A stretch of 64,000 nucleotides of DNA from positions 12,091,001-12,155,000 of the forward strand of contig CATNEN010000007.1 of NCBI GenBank assembly GCA_950097015.1. The letters run 5' to 3'. The notes beneath the pieces are model-generated. The model searched no databases and was not told the origin of the DNA. It worked only from the letters and a program-made list of their open reading frames with translations. This document shows positions 33,772 through 45,383 of this stretch, piece by piece. Position 1 is the stretch's first letter, and every line of letters starts with the position of its first letter. Origin of the DNA: Macrostomum hystrix. Lineage: Eukaryota; Platyhelminthes; Macrostomidae. The position numbers and the translations under genes are program-made.

Positions 33772-36700
33772 TCAGAGGCGCCCCAGTCTACGCAGGAGGG
33801 CGAGGACTTGTTCAGGGTGTAAATGCAGGGCCTCGTCCCAGTTGTCGTAGCGAACACGGGTACCGTCGCCGCGCGGGCACTCGAAGAGAATGTGCTCTTC
33901 AGTATCGAGATTGCCACAGTCGCGGCAGAGCGGGTCGTCAGTGAGGCCGAGACGATGGCGGGTGGAATTGGCCAGCATCGAGCATCCCGCCCTGAGCTGG
34001 TTGATGGCGACCGTCTCGGTGCGGCTGAGGTGTTTGGGGGTGGAGCGCCAGCACGGCCCCAGCACCTCGAGGTCAAGGGCGGCTCTCGCCCGGCGAAGGG
34101 CCGCCTTAGCAGCTTGGAAAGAGATGGGCCTGTCCTGCTGTCGTTCCAGACGGGCGCGATTAGCGTAGCGGTCGGCCAACTCATTTCCCGGGATGTCGCA
34201 GTGCGCCGGGACCCAAACAAACTCGCAGCTGTGTTGAAAGGCGCTCAGCGTTGCCCAGCAAAGGCTGCCATCAGCCGAGCGCTGCTCGCAGGGGCCGTGC
34301 TCAAGGGCTGCCAGCGCCGCCAGCGAGTCGCTATGGATGCGGATCGACGTCCCGTGGTCCGGCGTCAGCTGTCTGATGTAATCGAGGGCCGCCCGTATCG
34401 CGCATATCTCCGCCTGGAAGGAGCAAGCAACCCGGCCGGCAGGGGCGGCAATAATGGTACCCCACCTGCGGGTGTTGATAACGGCGGCGCCCCAGGCATC
34501 CGAGGTGCCGTCCCTGACGGAGCCGTCGGTCCAGACGTCGATGTCCGTCGGTTGGAGATCGGCAAGGAAGTTCAGCGCCCGGTCGCGTCGGATGCTCGTC
34601 GGGAGATAGCGGGCGCACAAAGCGGTGAGCGCCAGGTTGAAGTGGATCCGTGGATTGTCCATCAGGCAGTTGATCTCGGGGGTCGGCGGCGGGTATGGCT
34701 CGCGTGGAAGGGCCTCAAGATGGGCGGCCTCAGTGAGCTCAAGAGCCACGCGACGCCAGCAACCTCGGAACGGACGACGATAGTCATTTAGAAGCAGAGG
34801 ATTGATGGTCGGTTCCTGGCGACGATTGGCACTTTCAAAAGCGCGATTGAGGAGCCTGCTGCGGGTGATGCGCTCTGCGGAGTCGTGGGCCGGGACGTCG
34901 TCTGGCAGGCGGAGGACGCGTTCGCGGAGGAGTGCGGCGCGCTCAAGGATCACGTGTCCAAAAGGCGATAGGTTCGCTGCGGCTAGGAGGTTCGTAGAGC
35001 GAGTGAGCTGCGGGCATCCGGTGATGATGCGCGCACAAGCGTTCTGCTGCTGCTCTATCAACAATTTGGTACTCGGCGCGGCGCTCGCTCCCCAGATGCC
35101 GCAGCCATGGTCGGCGACGGCACGGATGGTCGCCAGGTAGGCAGTGCGTAGGACATTCTGGGAGGCACCGGCCTTCCTGCTCGCGAGGCTAGCCAGGGCT
35201 CGGCGGCGTTGGCTCATGCGCTTACGGACATCAGCAGCGTGGGCCGTGAAGTTGAGTTGGCCGTCGAGAACCAAGCCAAGGAACCTGGGATTCGGGTCGA
35301 AGTTGAGAGGCTCATTGCCGAGCTGGAGCGGGACCCGGACCTTCCCATTGACCTCATTCGGAGCAAGGGTGAACGTGCAGTAGCAGCACTTGTTGGTACT
35401 TAATTCGATCTTCCAGCGGGAGCACCAGCTGGTCACAGCATCCAGAGCTGGTTGGAGAACCTCGGCACACTTGAGCAGGGATGGTTGTGTGGCCAGGAGC
35501 GCCGAATCGTCCGCGTACAGGCTTATTCCGCAGTTGGGAGATGCCTCGGTAACGTCTGTGGCAAGATCGTTGACGAAGATGTTCCAGAGGGTCGGGGCCA
35601 GCACCGACCCTTGTGGCAGACCCTCCCGAAAAGTGCGTTGGCTGCTCATGGTGCCGTTCCAGCACACCGTAGCTCTGCGATCTTCGAGGAAAGCGGCCGT
35701 CCAGCTGATCGTGTTAGCATCAATGCCGAGCCGGACCATCTTGTAGGTCAGGGCCTCTTTCCAGACAGATTCGTACGCGCTCTTGAAATCCTGGCAGCTG
35801 AGGATGCTCCGGAAGGCCGGGGAGCGCTCGAGGCCGTCAAAAATGTCTTGGCAGACACGCGCCAGTTGTTCCTCCGAGCTACGTCCGCGGCGGAACCCAG
35901 CTTGGGCCGGCGAGAGCAGGCCCTTAGATTCAAGTTCATGTTGCATGCGTTGTAACACCATACGCTCCGCACACTTAGCAACGCAGCTCGTGAGGGCCAC
36001 TGGCCTGTAGGAGGCCACAAGCTTCGGGTCCTTCCCCTTTTTTGCGATCGGGATGATGGTTGCCAGCCGCCAGCTGCGCGGACATTGCTTGTTAGTCCAG
36101 GTAGCATTGATTAGGTCGAGTAAACGTTGGTCGAACCGGGTGCTGAGCCGCTTGAGCATCTCATTGTGGATGCCGTCAGGACCTGGGCTCTTGCCTGATT
36201 TTAGGCGACGGATGGCAGCGTGGAGTTCAGCCATGGAGAAAGGGACAGCAGTGGTTACCGGGTTCTTGCGGGCCATCTTAGCGACATCCCGGACGGGAGC
36301 GTCCGTCTTGCGGCGGCGCACTCTGGCGACGGAGGCATAGTGCTGGCAAAAGGTGTCCGCTTTTTCTTTGTCGGTACGGGCTGGGCGAAGGTCCGACCCA
36401 TCCGGCGCAGTGCGGGCGATGTCCACCTTGCCGCGCTGTGGTGCCCTGTCGCCTCGCGTGGCGCGGAGAAATTGGAAGAGGTCGCTGCCGACGGTGAGGT
36501 GTTGTGCCCGGTCTTCGAGGTACTCGCGGCGTTCTTTGCGGATGGTGTTTCCCGCCTCGTGTCTGGCCCGGTTGTAGTCGGCTAAGCTCTGAGGATTTGG
36601 CATGGCTTCGGCTTCTTTCCGCTTCTGGTTGCAGTTGTCTCGGGCTTTTTCGCAGTTGGAGTTCCAGAAAGGTGGCCTGTGGTTCGAAGGACTGCCGCGG

Positions 36701-37239
36701 GGCATCGCGAGGGCCGCTGCTTCAAGGATGTCACTGCAAAACGCGGCGTGTCGCTGCTCGATGCTGCCCCAGGCTTGCGGGCCCTGGAGTTCATCGAGGT
36801 GCTGCTGGAAGGCGGTCCATTGGGCTTTGCGAAAGCTCCAGCGGGTACGGCGGCGGGTGTCACGGCATTGGCGTAACCGTGTCAGCGGGAACGTGATTGG
36901 CAGGTGGTCGCTGCCCATATCACGCTCCGTCCTCCAGCCGTTGGCGATGTTCGCTGCCAGGCACTCACTGGCGAGCGTCAGGTCCGGGGAGCTGCGGAAG
37001 CCGCTGCTTGGGCTGCTGCGGGTGTGTGCGGCACCATTGCAAATTTGGAGGTGGTTAGCAGAGCACCAGTGTTCGATCGAGTGGCCCCTCTCGTCCCCAT
37101 CGACCCAGCCGTCCCAGCTGCCATGGCCGTTGAAGTCCCCTCCGATCACCGTGGTGTCATTCGTTGGGAGGAGTGCGAGGTTCGGTGTCCAATTGTCGTG
37201 GCGCTGGGCACTCGCAGGCGGCGCGTAAACGTTGACAAT
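33772..37239 (-). pseudogene. LINE ORF2, C-terminal part: endonuclease end, RT, RNase H
   Basis: From the first Met (37149) the open frame has 1125 codons. GGDFNGH (residue 3) and GSDHLPI (about 80) are late endonuclease motifs. RT follows, with QAGFRRGRSSEEQ, LPQGSVLAP and the catalytic YADD at residue 545. RNase H has WTDGS near 865 and a later VWVPAHCDIPGNELAD. CRDCGNLDTEEHILFEC closes the protein. Upstream the same frame continues the endonuclease (NVYAPP) but meets a TAA at 37242-37240, so full-length translation is blocked. The RT and RNase H parts look undamaged, so the copy is fairly young. Confidence 0.9.
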
Positions 37240-38099
37240 TTAGACTGGCGCGCGGCCTTCGGGGTGGATGGTGATAGCAGCAGCGTCCAGTTTGTCCTGG
37301 TCTTGTGGAATAGACGGAAGGTTGCTGTACCGAACGTCGAGGCGCACCAGGGTGATGACTCCGCCCCTGCCGGTCGTCTTTTTTGTTTCTTGGTGTTAAC
37401 GGCCGGGGGCGACGCCGTCCTATTGCGCCCCAACGCATCACTGAGCTTGGCCCCGTCTGGCGGTTGAATTTGCGCCTGTGGGAGCGGGTTGTCCCGCTCG
37501 GAGCAAGCGGTGCGGCGGGAGCGACAGCCTCGGCACCAGTTGCTACGGTCGTCTGGGAACCGGAGGCGACACGTAGGTCTGGCCACAAGCCTTCCAGCAA
37601 CGCGCATCGACGGTCCGCCGGTATCGTTGGAGGTGCCCGGCTGGTCGTCAGCCGTGCGTGGTTGAGCACCATCCAGACGCGGCTGGGCATCCTGGTTAAC
37701 ACTTTCAGCGTCGTTGAGGTACGGGATCCCGTCGACCCGAGCGGCGACGCAGTAGTTCGCGGGAGGGGTGAAATCCTCGTCCTTGACCAGCTTTGTCTCC
37801 TGGATCAGGGCGACGGCCGGGCGGTGTGTCGCGAGCCAATGACTCAGCTCCGTCATGCGGGCCTTCAGTCCGTTAGAATTGAACTGAAGAGCGCGGAGCT
37901 CTTGAGTCGGCTCTGCTTGAGACCTCCGGTCGCGCCCTCTGCGCTTGCGTGCTGACCGACGGGTCCTTGGACGCTTGGCGCTGGGGTTGGCGTTGGCGTT
38001 GCCTCCACGGAGACGCAGCACTTGTAGCAGTTCACTATCGATGTCGGAGTCTGCGCAGACTCGGTGGTTGGGGAGACCGTTAGTCCTCTCCAGGGGCAC
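37146..38099 (-). pseudogene. LINE ORF2, N-terminal part with interrupted endonuclease
   Basis: The frame begins after the (GCT)n boundary with a K/R-rich segment, then ALQFNSNGLKARMTEL and ALIQETKL, the first endonuclease motifs including the catalytic glutamate. After YCVAARVD (about 37735) comes some 340 bp unlike endonuclease, and the domain resumes in another frame at GRGGVITLVR (about 37385). The first open codon here is GTG, so no good start is seen. The gap looks like an insertion or a replaced segment. Confidence 0.7.
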
Positions 38100-38125
38100 G
38101 TCGTGGACGTCGTCTCCTAGCCCCC

Positions 38126-38180
38126 GCTGCTGCTACTGCTACTGCTGCTGCTGCTGCTAATGCTGTTACTGCTGCTACTG
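38126..38180. repeat. (GCT)n microsatellite, LINE 5' flank
   Basis: GCTGCTGCTACTGCTACT-type repeats, interrupted by AAT and GTT. Same strand and phase as the tract at 33599-33707. Confidence 0.93.
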
Positions 38181-38505
38181 CCTATCTCCGCAGTGCTAAT
38201 GCAGCAGTGTCATAACATCGCTCATACAAAGAGACAGGCCGGCAAGGCAAGACCTTGCAACAACGACCTGCATGACAGACGTCAAGGTAGCACATAACGT
38301 CCCGTCAGTGTAGCTGCTCGGAGGTTGAATACAGGAGGGCCAGCACCGACGAGTTCTGTTGGTCAGAGGCTTGCTTGCAATGAGACAGAGTGCCCAGGAA
38401 GATTAAAGGGAAGCTTTAGTGGTAGTTAAAATGTGGGGGCTTCGCCCCGCCACGGCTTCCTCCTATCTCTGCTGTGTTAATCATTCCCGATGCGAACAGA
38501 TAGGC

Positions 38506-38815
38506 CGGCCTCTCTGCCTATCCCTGCAGTGTAAACCCCACCCCAGTGCAAAGAGATAGGCAGGCCTCTCTGCCTATCCCTGCAGTGTAAACCCCACCCC
38601 AGTGCAAAGAGATAGGCAGGCCTCTCTGCCTATCCCTGCAGTGTAAACCCCACCCCAGTGCAAAGAGATAGGCCGGCCTCTCTGCCTATCCCTGCAGTGT
38701 AAACCCCACCCCAGTGCAAAGAGATAGGCCGGCCTCTCTGCCTATCCCTGCAGTGTTAACCCCACCCCAGTGCAAAGAGATGGGCCGGCCTCTCTGCCTA
38801 TCCCTGCAGTGTTAG
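38506..38815. repeat. 56-bp tandem repeat with hairpin potential, about 5.5 copies
   Basis: Unit runs CTGCCTATCCCTGCAGTG ... CAGTGCAAAGAGATAGG, whose ends are inverted to each other. Diverged single copies lie at about 38186-38255 and 38460-38505. Confidence 0.92.
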
Positions 38816-39989
38816 GGTTCTGCAGTGTTAGGGGTCGGCAGGGTTCTGCTATCTCCTGCTACTCACATCGCATTCAAAGCTGAAAATATAGTTGAATATT
38901 TCAGGCATCCCAGAGTGAGGCGGCAATATGTAGACCTTGGGTCCATCGACAGGGCAATGTCTCTTTGTCTCGCCCGTCATTCTTCCCAATTGCTCAATTC
39001 CGCTGTCGTTTTATTGGGCAATTATTTTGATAAAAGCAGTTTTCAAAGTGAACAATGACAGCCTTCAGAGCCTCGCGTGAGCTCGCAGCGGCCCGCAAGC
39101 AACAGCCGCCGCCGCCGCTGCTTCCACCCGCCCTCAGTGCTGCCTTGATAGGCAAAGTAAAGCGAATCAGACATACGTACGTCACGAGATGGAGAAGGAT
39201 TAAGATGAGAGGGGGACTCACCTGGGGACTGGGATGAGGGATTGGCGGAATCCGGTTATTTATGCCGGCCGGACCCCCCTTCCATGGCTCAGCTGGGAGA
39301 GCTGCGCAGATGCCCATAATTCCTGATCCCCTTCCTGGCGAGCCAAAGGGATAATTGCCCCTGCCCCGCCAGAGTTTCGCGGGCCCAGGCGGGGGCCACT
39401 CGAGCAGGCCGCGCAGGAAGGCCGCGCAGAAAGGCCCGGAGAAAGCGCCGGAAAATGCCGGCGAGCTCTGAGGATCGGGCCGCGAAAGTGCAACCAAGCA
39501 TCTGGCCTGGGGTCGAACCATGGATGACTTGTTTTCCAAGAAGGCCGCCCTCTGCCTTTGCTTCTTGAATGAAATTATCCGTGCGGTAAAGTTGACTCAA
39601 GTATTCGCAAAGATCAACCAGCCGAAGATGGGGCCGCTAAGCAACCAGCTCAGCTAATTTTACATCGAATTCAATTTTACCCATTGGGGCCACATTTGGG
39701 CTCAGTTGTGCAGGTGAGGGCATTGAGCAGTGTGAGCACTCGCTGCCTCAACTGCTGCCCCCGGCCGCGCTCCCGGATTGGTCGAGGCCAGGCAGCCCGA
39801 TCGGTATTTCGCGCTGATCCGAGTCTGACGCTGCCAGCCGCCAGAGCCGTGGATATTCTCCTGAGGCTGCCGAAGCTGCTGATTTCCGACATCAGCGATT
39901 CACGGTGAGCCAAACGGTTCTCAATTTCTAAGAAATCGAACGAGGCGCTTAACTGGGATCCTTGGACCATGCTAGACAAAACTTTGCTA

Positions 39990-40470
39990 GCCGGGATATT
40001 TACTAGGTGGGGAGTTTGTTAGTTGGGATATTTACTAGGTGGGGAGTTTGTTAGTTGGGATATTTACTAGGTGGGGAGTTTGTTAGCTGGGATATTTACT
40101 AGGTGGGGAGTTTGTTAGTCGGGATATTTACTAGGTGGGAGTTTGTTAGTTGGGATATTTACTAGGTGGGGGAGTTTGTTAGCTGGGATATTTACTAGGT
40201 GGGGAGTTTGTTAGTTGGGATATTTACTAGGTGGGGAGTTTGTTAGCTGGGATATTTACTAGGTGGGGAGTTTGTTAGTCGGGATATTTACTAGGTGGGA
40301 GTTTGTTAGTTGGGATATTTACTAGGTGGGGGAGTTTGTTAGCTGGGATATTTACTAGGTGGGGAGTTTGTTAGCTGGGATATTTACTAGGTGGGAGTTT
40401 GTTAGTTGGGATATTTACTAGGTGGGGAGTTTGTTAGTTGGGATATTTACTAGGTGGGGAGTTTGTTAGT
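39990..40470. repeat. 32-bp tandem repeat, about 15 copies
   Basis: GGGATATTTACTAGGTGGGG followed by AGTTTGTTAG(T/C)T. Confidence 0.96.
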
Positions 40471-40961
40471 TGGGCTGTGTCGAATTGGTCACGATGGTCC
40501 CGCTGAGAAAATCCCGGCGTCTGGGAGCCAGGTCCGAGATCAATCTTCCCCGGGTCGGATGTTGCCGGAGTAGCGGAGGGAGATCCACAACCCCAGATTT
40601 GCATACATTGCAGCCTACCTGCATTTCCTAGAATGGGATCCGGACAGGTATTGGGGAGTGAGGGGCTGCTGCTGTGCTCACTGAGCTCCGGTGATCAATG
40701 GCGCAGATCGCGCCTGTTTTGGCCGCTATCGTCAGCAACGGCTTTCACGGAGGCCTTCCTGCAACAATGGCAGCAGAAACACTCAGCCAGATTTAACACT
40801 GCCTCAGTGGCACGCAGTGCCTGACAGCAACACCGTGCTTATGGGGCCTATTTATAGCCTGATCAGCATCCCAGATTTATTATAGCTCGTATTGCTTCCC
40901 TCCAGTTCCAAAACACACGTCCTGCACCCTGACTAGGATTAGAGCCTGAATGATTGAGATT

Positions 40962-41200
40962 GGGATTAAGCGGCTGAAGACAGTCTGGCATCAGGATTAG
41001 CGGCTGAAGACAGTCTGGGATCAGGATTAGCGGCTGAATACAGCCTGGGATAATGATTAGCGGCTGAATACAGCCTGGGATAATGATTAGCGGCTGAATA
41101 CAGTCTGGGATTAGGATTAACGGCTGAATACAGTCTGGGATCAGGATTAGCGGCTGAAGACAGTCTGGGATCAGGATTAGCGGCTGAAGACAGCCTGGGT
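40962..41200. repeat. 30-bp tandem repeat, about 8 copies
   Basis: GATTAGCGGCTGAAGACAGT followed by CTGGGATCAG, with AATACAG and ATAATG variants. Confidence 0.95.
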
Positions 41201-41651
41201 CTCACCGCTGATCAACCGCGGAAAAGTGAATGACCAGAATTATCGACCGAGGCACAAAGGCAACAGTCGGAATCAAGGACCGAGTCATGAAGGGCAAAGT
41301 AGATGGTGTGTGGAATGTCCCGAGGGGAAAAACCTTTGCAACCCAGGCATGACAAATCTCTGCGGCATCCGTTTCGCGCGCATTTTACTTTTACTCAGGC
41401 GCCGACAAAAACAAATTCCGCAGCTGAGAAGCTTGCGAAGCTGAGTACAAGCACTTCACGATTGTCCTGCCAAGCCTATATTTCCCTCCCACAGTCTTTC
41501 ACCTTTCTGTTTTAATTTACTCGAGTCCATTTTTATCCGTCCTGTTGGACAGCTTGAGATTTCTGTCAGTGACTGGGATCTGGCTCCGCCCCCCACAGCC
41601 GTGTCTGCGAACAGCTGCGGAGCATCAACCCTGTGGCTGAGCAAGCCAGCG

Positions 41652-44600
41652 ATGAAGAACTCAATATTGCTTCTGCTGCCTCTGCCGCTGCTGCTTCTGC
41701 CGCTTCTGCCGCTTGCGGACGCGGCTGCCTCCAAGGACGTCGCCGAGGCGCTCCTGACAACTCTGGACGCCTTGGACGTCGCCTTGGACTTCATGAGCGA
41801 CAACATCGACTTTGTCAACCTGGACGGCGTCATCGGCATCCGGACTGTTGAAGGTGGGTCGCAGACTCCCGTGCCAGTCCTGTGCTGTCTGATCCCCACT
41901 CACCCCAGCCTGTCCTGTGCTGTCTGATCCCCACTCCCCAGCCAGTCCTGTGCTGTCTGATCCCCACTCCCCCAGCCAGTCCTGTGCTGTCTGATCCACG
42001 CTCACCCCAGCCAGTCCTGCGCTATCTGATCCCCTCTCCCCCAGCCAGTCCTGTGCTGTCTGATCCCCACTCCCCCAGCCAGTCCTGTGCTGTCTGATCC
42101 CCACTCACCCCAGCCTGTCCTGTGCTATCTGATCCCCACTCCCCCAGCCAGTCCTGTGCTGTCTGATCCCCACTCCCCCAGCCAGTCCTGTGCTATCTGA
42201 TCCCCACTCCCCCAGCCAGTCCTGTGCTGTCTGATCCCTACTCCCCCAGCCAGTCCTGTGCTGTCTGATCCCCACTCCCCCAGCCAGTCCTGTGCTGTCT
42301 GATCCCCACTCCCCCAGCCTGTCCTGTGCTATCTGATCCCCACTCCCCCAGCCTGTCCTGTGCTATCTGATCCCCACTCCCCCAGCCAGTCCTGTGCTAT
42401 CTGATCCACACTCCCCCAGCAAGTCCTGTGATGTCTGATCCCCACTCACCCCACCCCGATACCGACTCCCGCAGGCCAGTCGGATGCGCTTCTAGCCCGC
42501 TACTGGAGCCGTCTGCCGCCATGGGTGGCCGCCCGCCTCGCCGATCTGCACGACCGGGCCGGTCGGGCCGCCCAGCAGGGCGTCCGGTCTGTGCGCAGGA
42601 GAACGCCTGTGTATTATGCCAGTGAGACCGTACTTTGTGCACTTGTGACACCTGCGGACTAGGTTGTACACTAGTATAATTTTTTATAGTCCCTCACGAC
42701 TAAAGGAACACTACTGTACACAGGTACACATGAACTACAGAATTTAGGTACACGTACAGAAAACTCAGGAAAAAATAAAAAGTGCACTTGGGTATCCGAC
42801 AGCCATATTTGCTCCTGCGTTGCGTTGAAATGAGGAAAAATCCCCAGGGCTAGACATTTCGCTAACGCAGAGCCGCAGAATCCTGTGGGACATGGAACCC
42901 GGCTGCCAACAGGTGAGCTCAACTCCGAGAAGCAGCCGATCGGATAAACAAGCTTTAGACTATCCCAAATCTTCATTTATCCCCAAATGCCTTCGCGATC
43001 TGCTTTCGTATGCAAATCCCATTCCATTAACTCTAATCCCCTAGATTCTCTGATCCCCTAGATTCTCTGATCCCCTTATTCATCTTCTATCTTGTTCTCG
43101 AGTTACCCGTTGCATCACGTGACGCTTGTCTCCTTCCAGACGCGGGCAGCATGATCGGCCAGCACTTCTGGGACACCTTTTACCCCGCCAGGGCGCTGCC
43201 GCATCTGCGGCCTCCGGCTGCGTCCGGCGACTCGAAGCAGGCCAAGGAGCAGTTCAACGAGAAATTCAGCGACGATTGCATCCGGGAGTTCCACGGATCA
43301 GCGGGGTGAGGCGCCTCAGACTCATGCGGAATATGATGACAGCCGGATGGGTCAGGGACTCAGCTGGGATGGGTCAGGGAATTAGCTAGGATGGGTCAGG
43401 GAATCAGCTGGGATGGGTCAGGGAATTAGCTAGGATGGGTCAGGGAATCAGCTGGGATGGGTCAGGGAATTAGCTAGGATGGGTCAGGGAATCAGCTGGG
43501 ATGGGTCAGGGAATCAGCTGGGATGGGTCAGGGAATCAGCTGGGATGGGAATGAATTCTGGGCTGGAATTCATTCAGCCGTCCATCACCTGTTCGCTCTC
43601 GCAGGAAGCCAGTCGGCAGCTGCTCTGTGTCGGAGCGCTGTTGGCAGGGAATGGTGCTGCCACGCAGTATGACCGACTACTCGCTGACCCACCAGCTGTT
43701 CTACCTCATGAACGGTGTCCAGGTAACATTACTGGAGATGAGATTAGAGATGCTAGATTCGATCACTGTCCTGCTACAGTCAAGTCACCACTAATATCGG
43801 AAATCAGATCGGGTCATCTGGAAATATCCTATATTGAGTTGCCGAAATTCCTAGGTCTGAAACTGCAAATATTGATCAAGTTGCAGTCACCCGATCCATC
43901 ATTGATAAGCAGTCTGCGAGTACTCACCATTTTCTTAAATTGTAGCCCGGATTTAGTTCCGCACTGTCAAAAATGGCCGACATGATGAAGTTTTGTGAGC
44001 AGAAAAATGATGCCCATATGGTGTTTTTTGCCAACAGACACCCTGACGAGAATCATCGAATATCTCGACGATGCCGATGTTTTCTGATTCTGGAAGTTTT
44101 TTAATCGGATAAAGCAAAAACTATAGAGCCCGTGTTCTGGATTATTACGGCGATTGTCCCGTGGTATTTCTACTGTAATTAATACTTCAGGCCAACTGCC
44201 TGTCCAATCTCACTACTCTGGCCCCCACCCCACGTCACGCAGGCCAACTGCCTGTCCAATCTCACTACTCTGGCCCCCAACTCACGTCACGCAGGCCAAC
44301 TGCCTGTCCAATCTCACCGCTCTGGCCCCCACCCCACGCCACGCAGGCCAACTGCCTGTCCAATCTCACCGCTCTGGCCCCCACCCCACGCCACGCAGGC
44401 CAACTGCCTGTCCAATCTCACCGCTCTGGCCCCCACCCCACGCCACGCAGGCCAACTGCCTGTCCAATCTCACCGCTCTGGCCCCCACCCCACGCCACGC
44501 AGGCCAACTGCCTGTCCAATCTCACCGCTCTGGCCCAAGCCCAACCGCCAGCCGGCACAGACGGCAGCCTATCCAGCGTGTTTGACGACATCTGCGCGCG

Positions 44601-45383
44601 CATCTTTGTGGAAGCAAAAAGTCTCGAGGCCGCAGGCTTCCCAAAGCCGGACAGGGACCTCTTCATGGAGCAGAGTAAGCCATATGAACTCGAATGCGGA
44701 TTCAATTGCAACAGCTGGTTTGACACAGCGGAATAAATTCAGTGACAGGGAAACGCATTGGGGAGAGGGCAAGCATTCCAAATGCTCATAAAGCTCTGAG
44801 CAACACAAGCTGCGTTCGATTCCGCGATTGAAATAAATGCGCTTGTGTTGGCTATGAATTCATTGCGGCAAAGCGAGCGATTGAAATAAATGCGCGTGTG
44901 TTGGCTATGAATTCATTGCGGCAAAGCGAGTTTATTCTCGTACGAGTATAAGTCATCTTCCTGATACGCCTCGAGTCCTCACCTTATTTTTGCAGTTGTG
45001 GCTGCAGTTTTTTGCTGCACTTGATTTGGTGCTTAGACCGAGTGGGCGGGTGGGATTTGCTTTCGTTCGTTTTCTATTATAGTTAAACGCGCCAATTCAA
45101 ATTCAAAATTTCAGTCGGCCTGTGCGGCTTGGCCGGCTACGCGGAGTTCGCGCAGTGGCGCTGGCTGCCGTTGCTGTTGAGCTGGCAGCGGCCCAACGGT
45201 TGCTACGGCCAGTTCCCCGGCGAGGCGATCGACCCGCGCAATTTCCAGCCGACCCGCTACGGAAACTACCGCAAGCGGGCCGAGATGCGCATGCCGCTGG
45301 GCTGCCTGTCGCACCGAACCTCCGTGGCCCTGGACGCCCTGCTGGCCTTCGCCAGGCGGGCCGTGGAAGCCTTGGCCGCCTGA
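41652..45383 (+). CDS. C16orf89: C16orf89 / UPF0764 family secreted protein, 6 exons, 357 aa
   Basis: Homologue of a secreted vertebrate protein of unknown function. Exons: 41652-41853, 42475-42621, 43140-43305, 43605-43722, 44503-44674, 45115-45383; GT/AG, 1074 nt. Exon 1 encodes a strong signal peptide (MKNSILLLLPLPLLLLPLLP) and the family start FVNLDGVIGIR. Later family landmarks are CSVSERCW, YSLTHQLFY, RDLFMEQIGLCG, WLPLLLSWQ and GCLSHRTSVAL near the end. Length is close to the vertebrate protein. Cysteines are frequent, as expected for an exported protein. Exon 5 start is uncertain: seven tandem copies of its acceptor lie at 44185-44530. I chose the last copy, which keeps the family spacing. 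A first-copy start (44191) also keeps the frame and would add 104 residues. Confidence 0.86.
41895..42430. repeat. 34-bp tandem repeat, about 16 copies
   Basis: CCAGCCAGTCCTGTGCTGTC followed by TGATCCCCACTCCC, in intron 1 of the C16orf89 homologue. The unit resembles the sequence around the following acceptor (CAGGCCAGTCGGATGC). Confidence 0.95.
43355..43555. repeat. 22-bp tandem repeat, about 9 copies
   Basis: GATGGGTCAGGGAATCAGCT unit in intron 3 of the C16orf89 homologue; copies alternate ATCAGCTGG and ATTAGCTAG. Confidence 0.95.
44185..44530. repeat. 52-bp repeat duplicating the exon 5 acceptor, 7 copies
   Basis: Copies start at 44191, 44243, 44295, 44347, 44399, 44451 and 44503. Each carries a splice-acceptor-like CACGCAG followed by the exon 5 opening GCCAACTGCCTGTCCAATCT. 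The last copy continues into the conserved exon. Confidence 0.93.
44823..44932. repeat. 55-bp direct duplication, 2 copies
   Basis: GCGATTGAAATAAATGCGC through CGGCAAAGCGA occurs twice in intron 5 of the C16orf89 homologue. Confidence 0.93.

Larger units (their letters stand above)
33708..38125 (-). mobile_element. Non-LTR retrotransposon (LINE), APE endonuclease-RT-RNase H type
   Basis: Read on the minus strand, the element starts at the (GCT)n boundary near 38125 and ends in (GAA)5 at 33708. Encoded in order: a basic N-terminal stretch, an AP-type endonuclease, reverse transcriptase, RNase H and a C-terminal cysteine-rich motif. No ORF1 is present, so the copy may be 5' truncated. Identical-phase GCT repeats on both sides suggest one repeat tract was split by insertion. 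The APE-RT-RNH layout fits I-like or related clades; I do not assign the clade. Confidence 0.9.
38181..41651. other. Intergenic region upstream of the C16orf89 homologue
   Basis: Holds three tandem arrays. A possible exon at about 39713-39905 (plus; bounded by TTGTGCAG and CG/GTGAGC, GC-rich, open, encoding RIGRGQAARSVFRAD...) is not like any family I know and is left uncalled. 39060-39600 is GC-rich without a convincing gene. Confidence 0.4.

Noticed and set aside
39713-39905. Possible GC-rich coding exon on the plus strand
   Set aside because: Bounded by plausible splice sites, but no family recognised and no partner exon found.
41652-45383. Initial idea: glypican
   Set aside because: Lacks the glypican cysteine pattern and GPI-attachment signal; landmarks fit C16orf89/UPF0764 instead.
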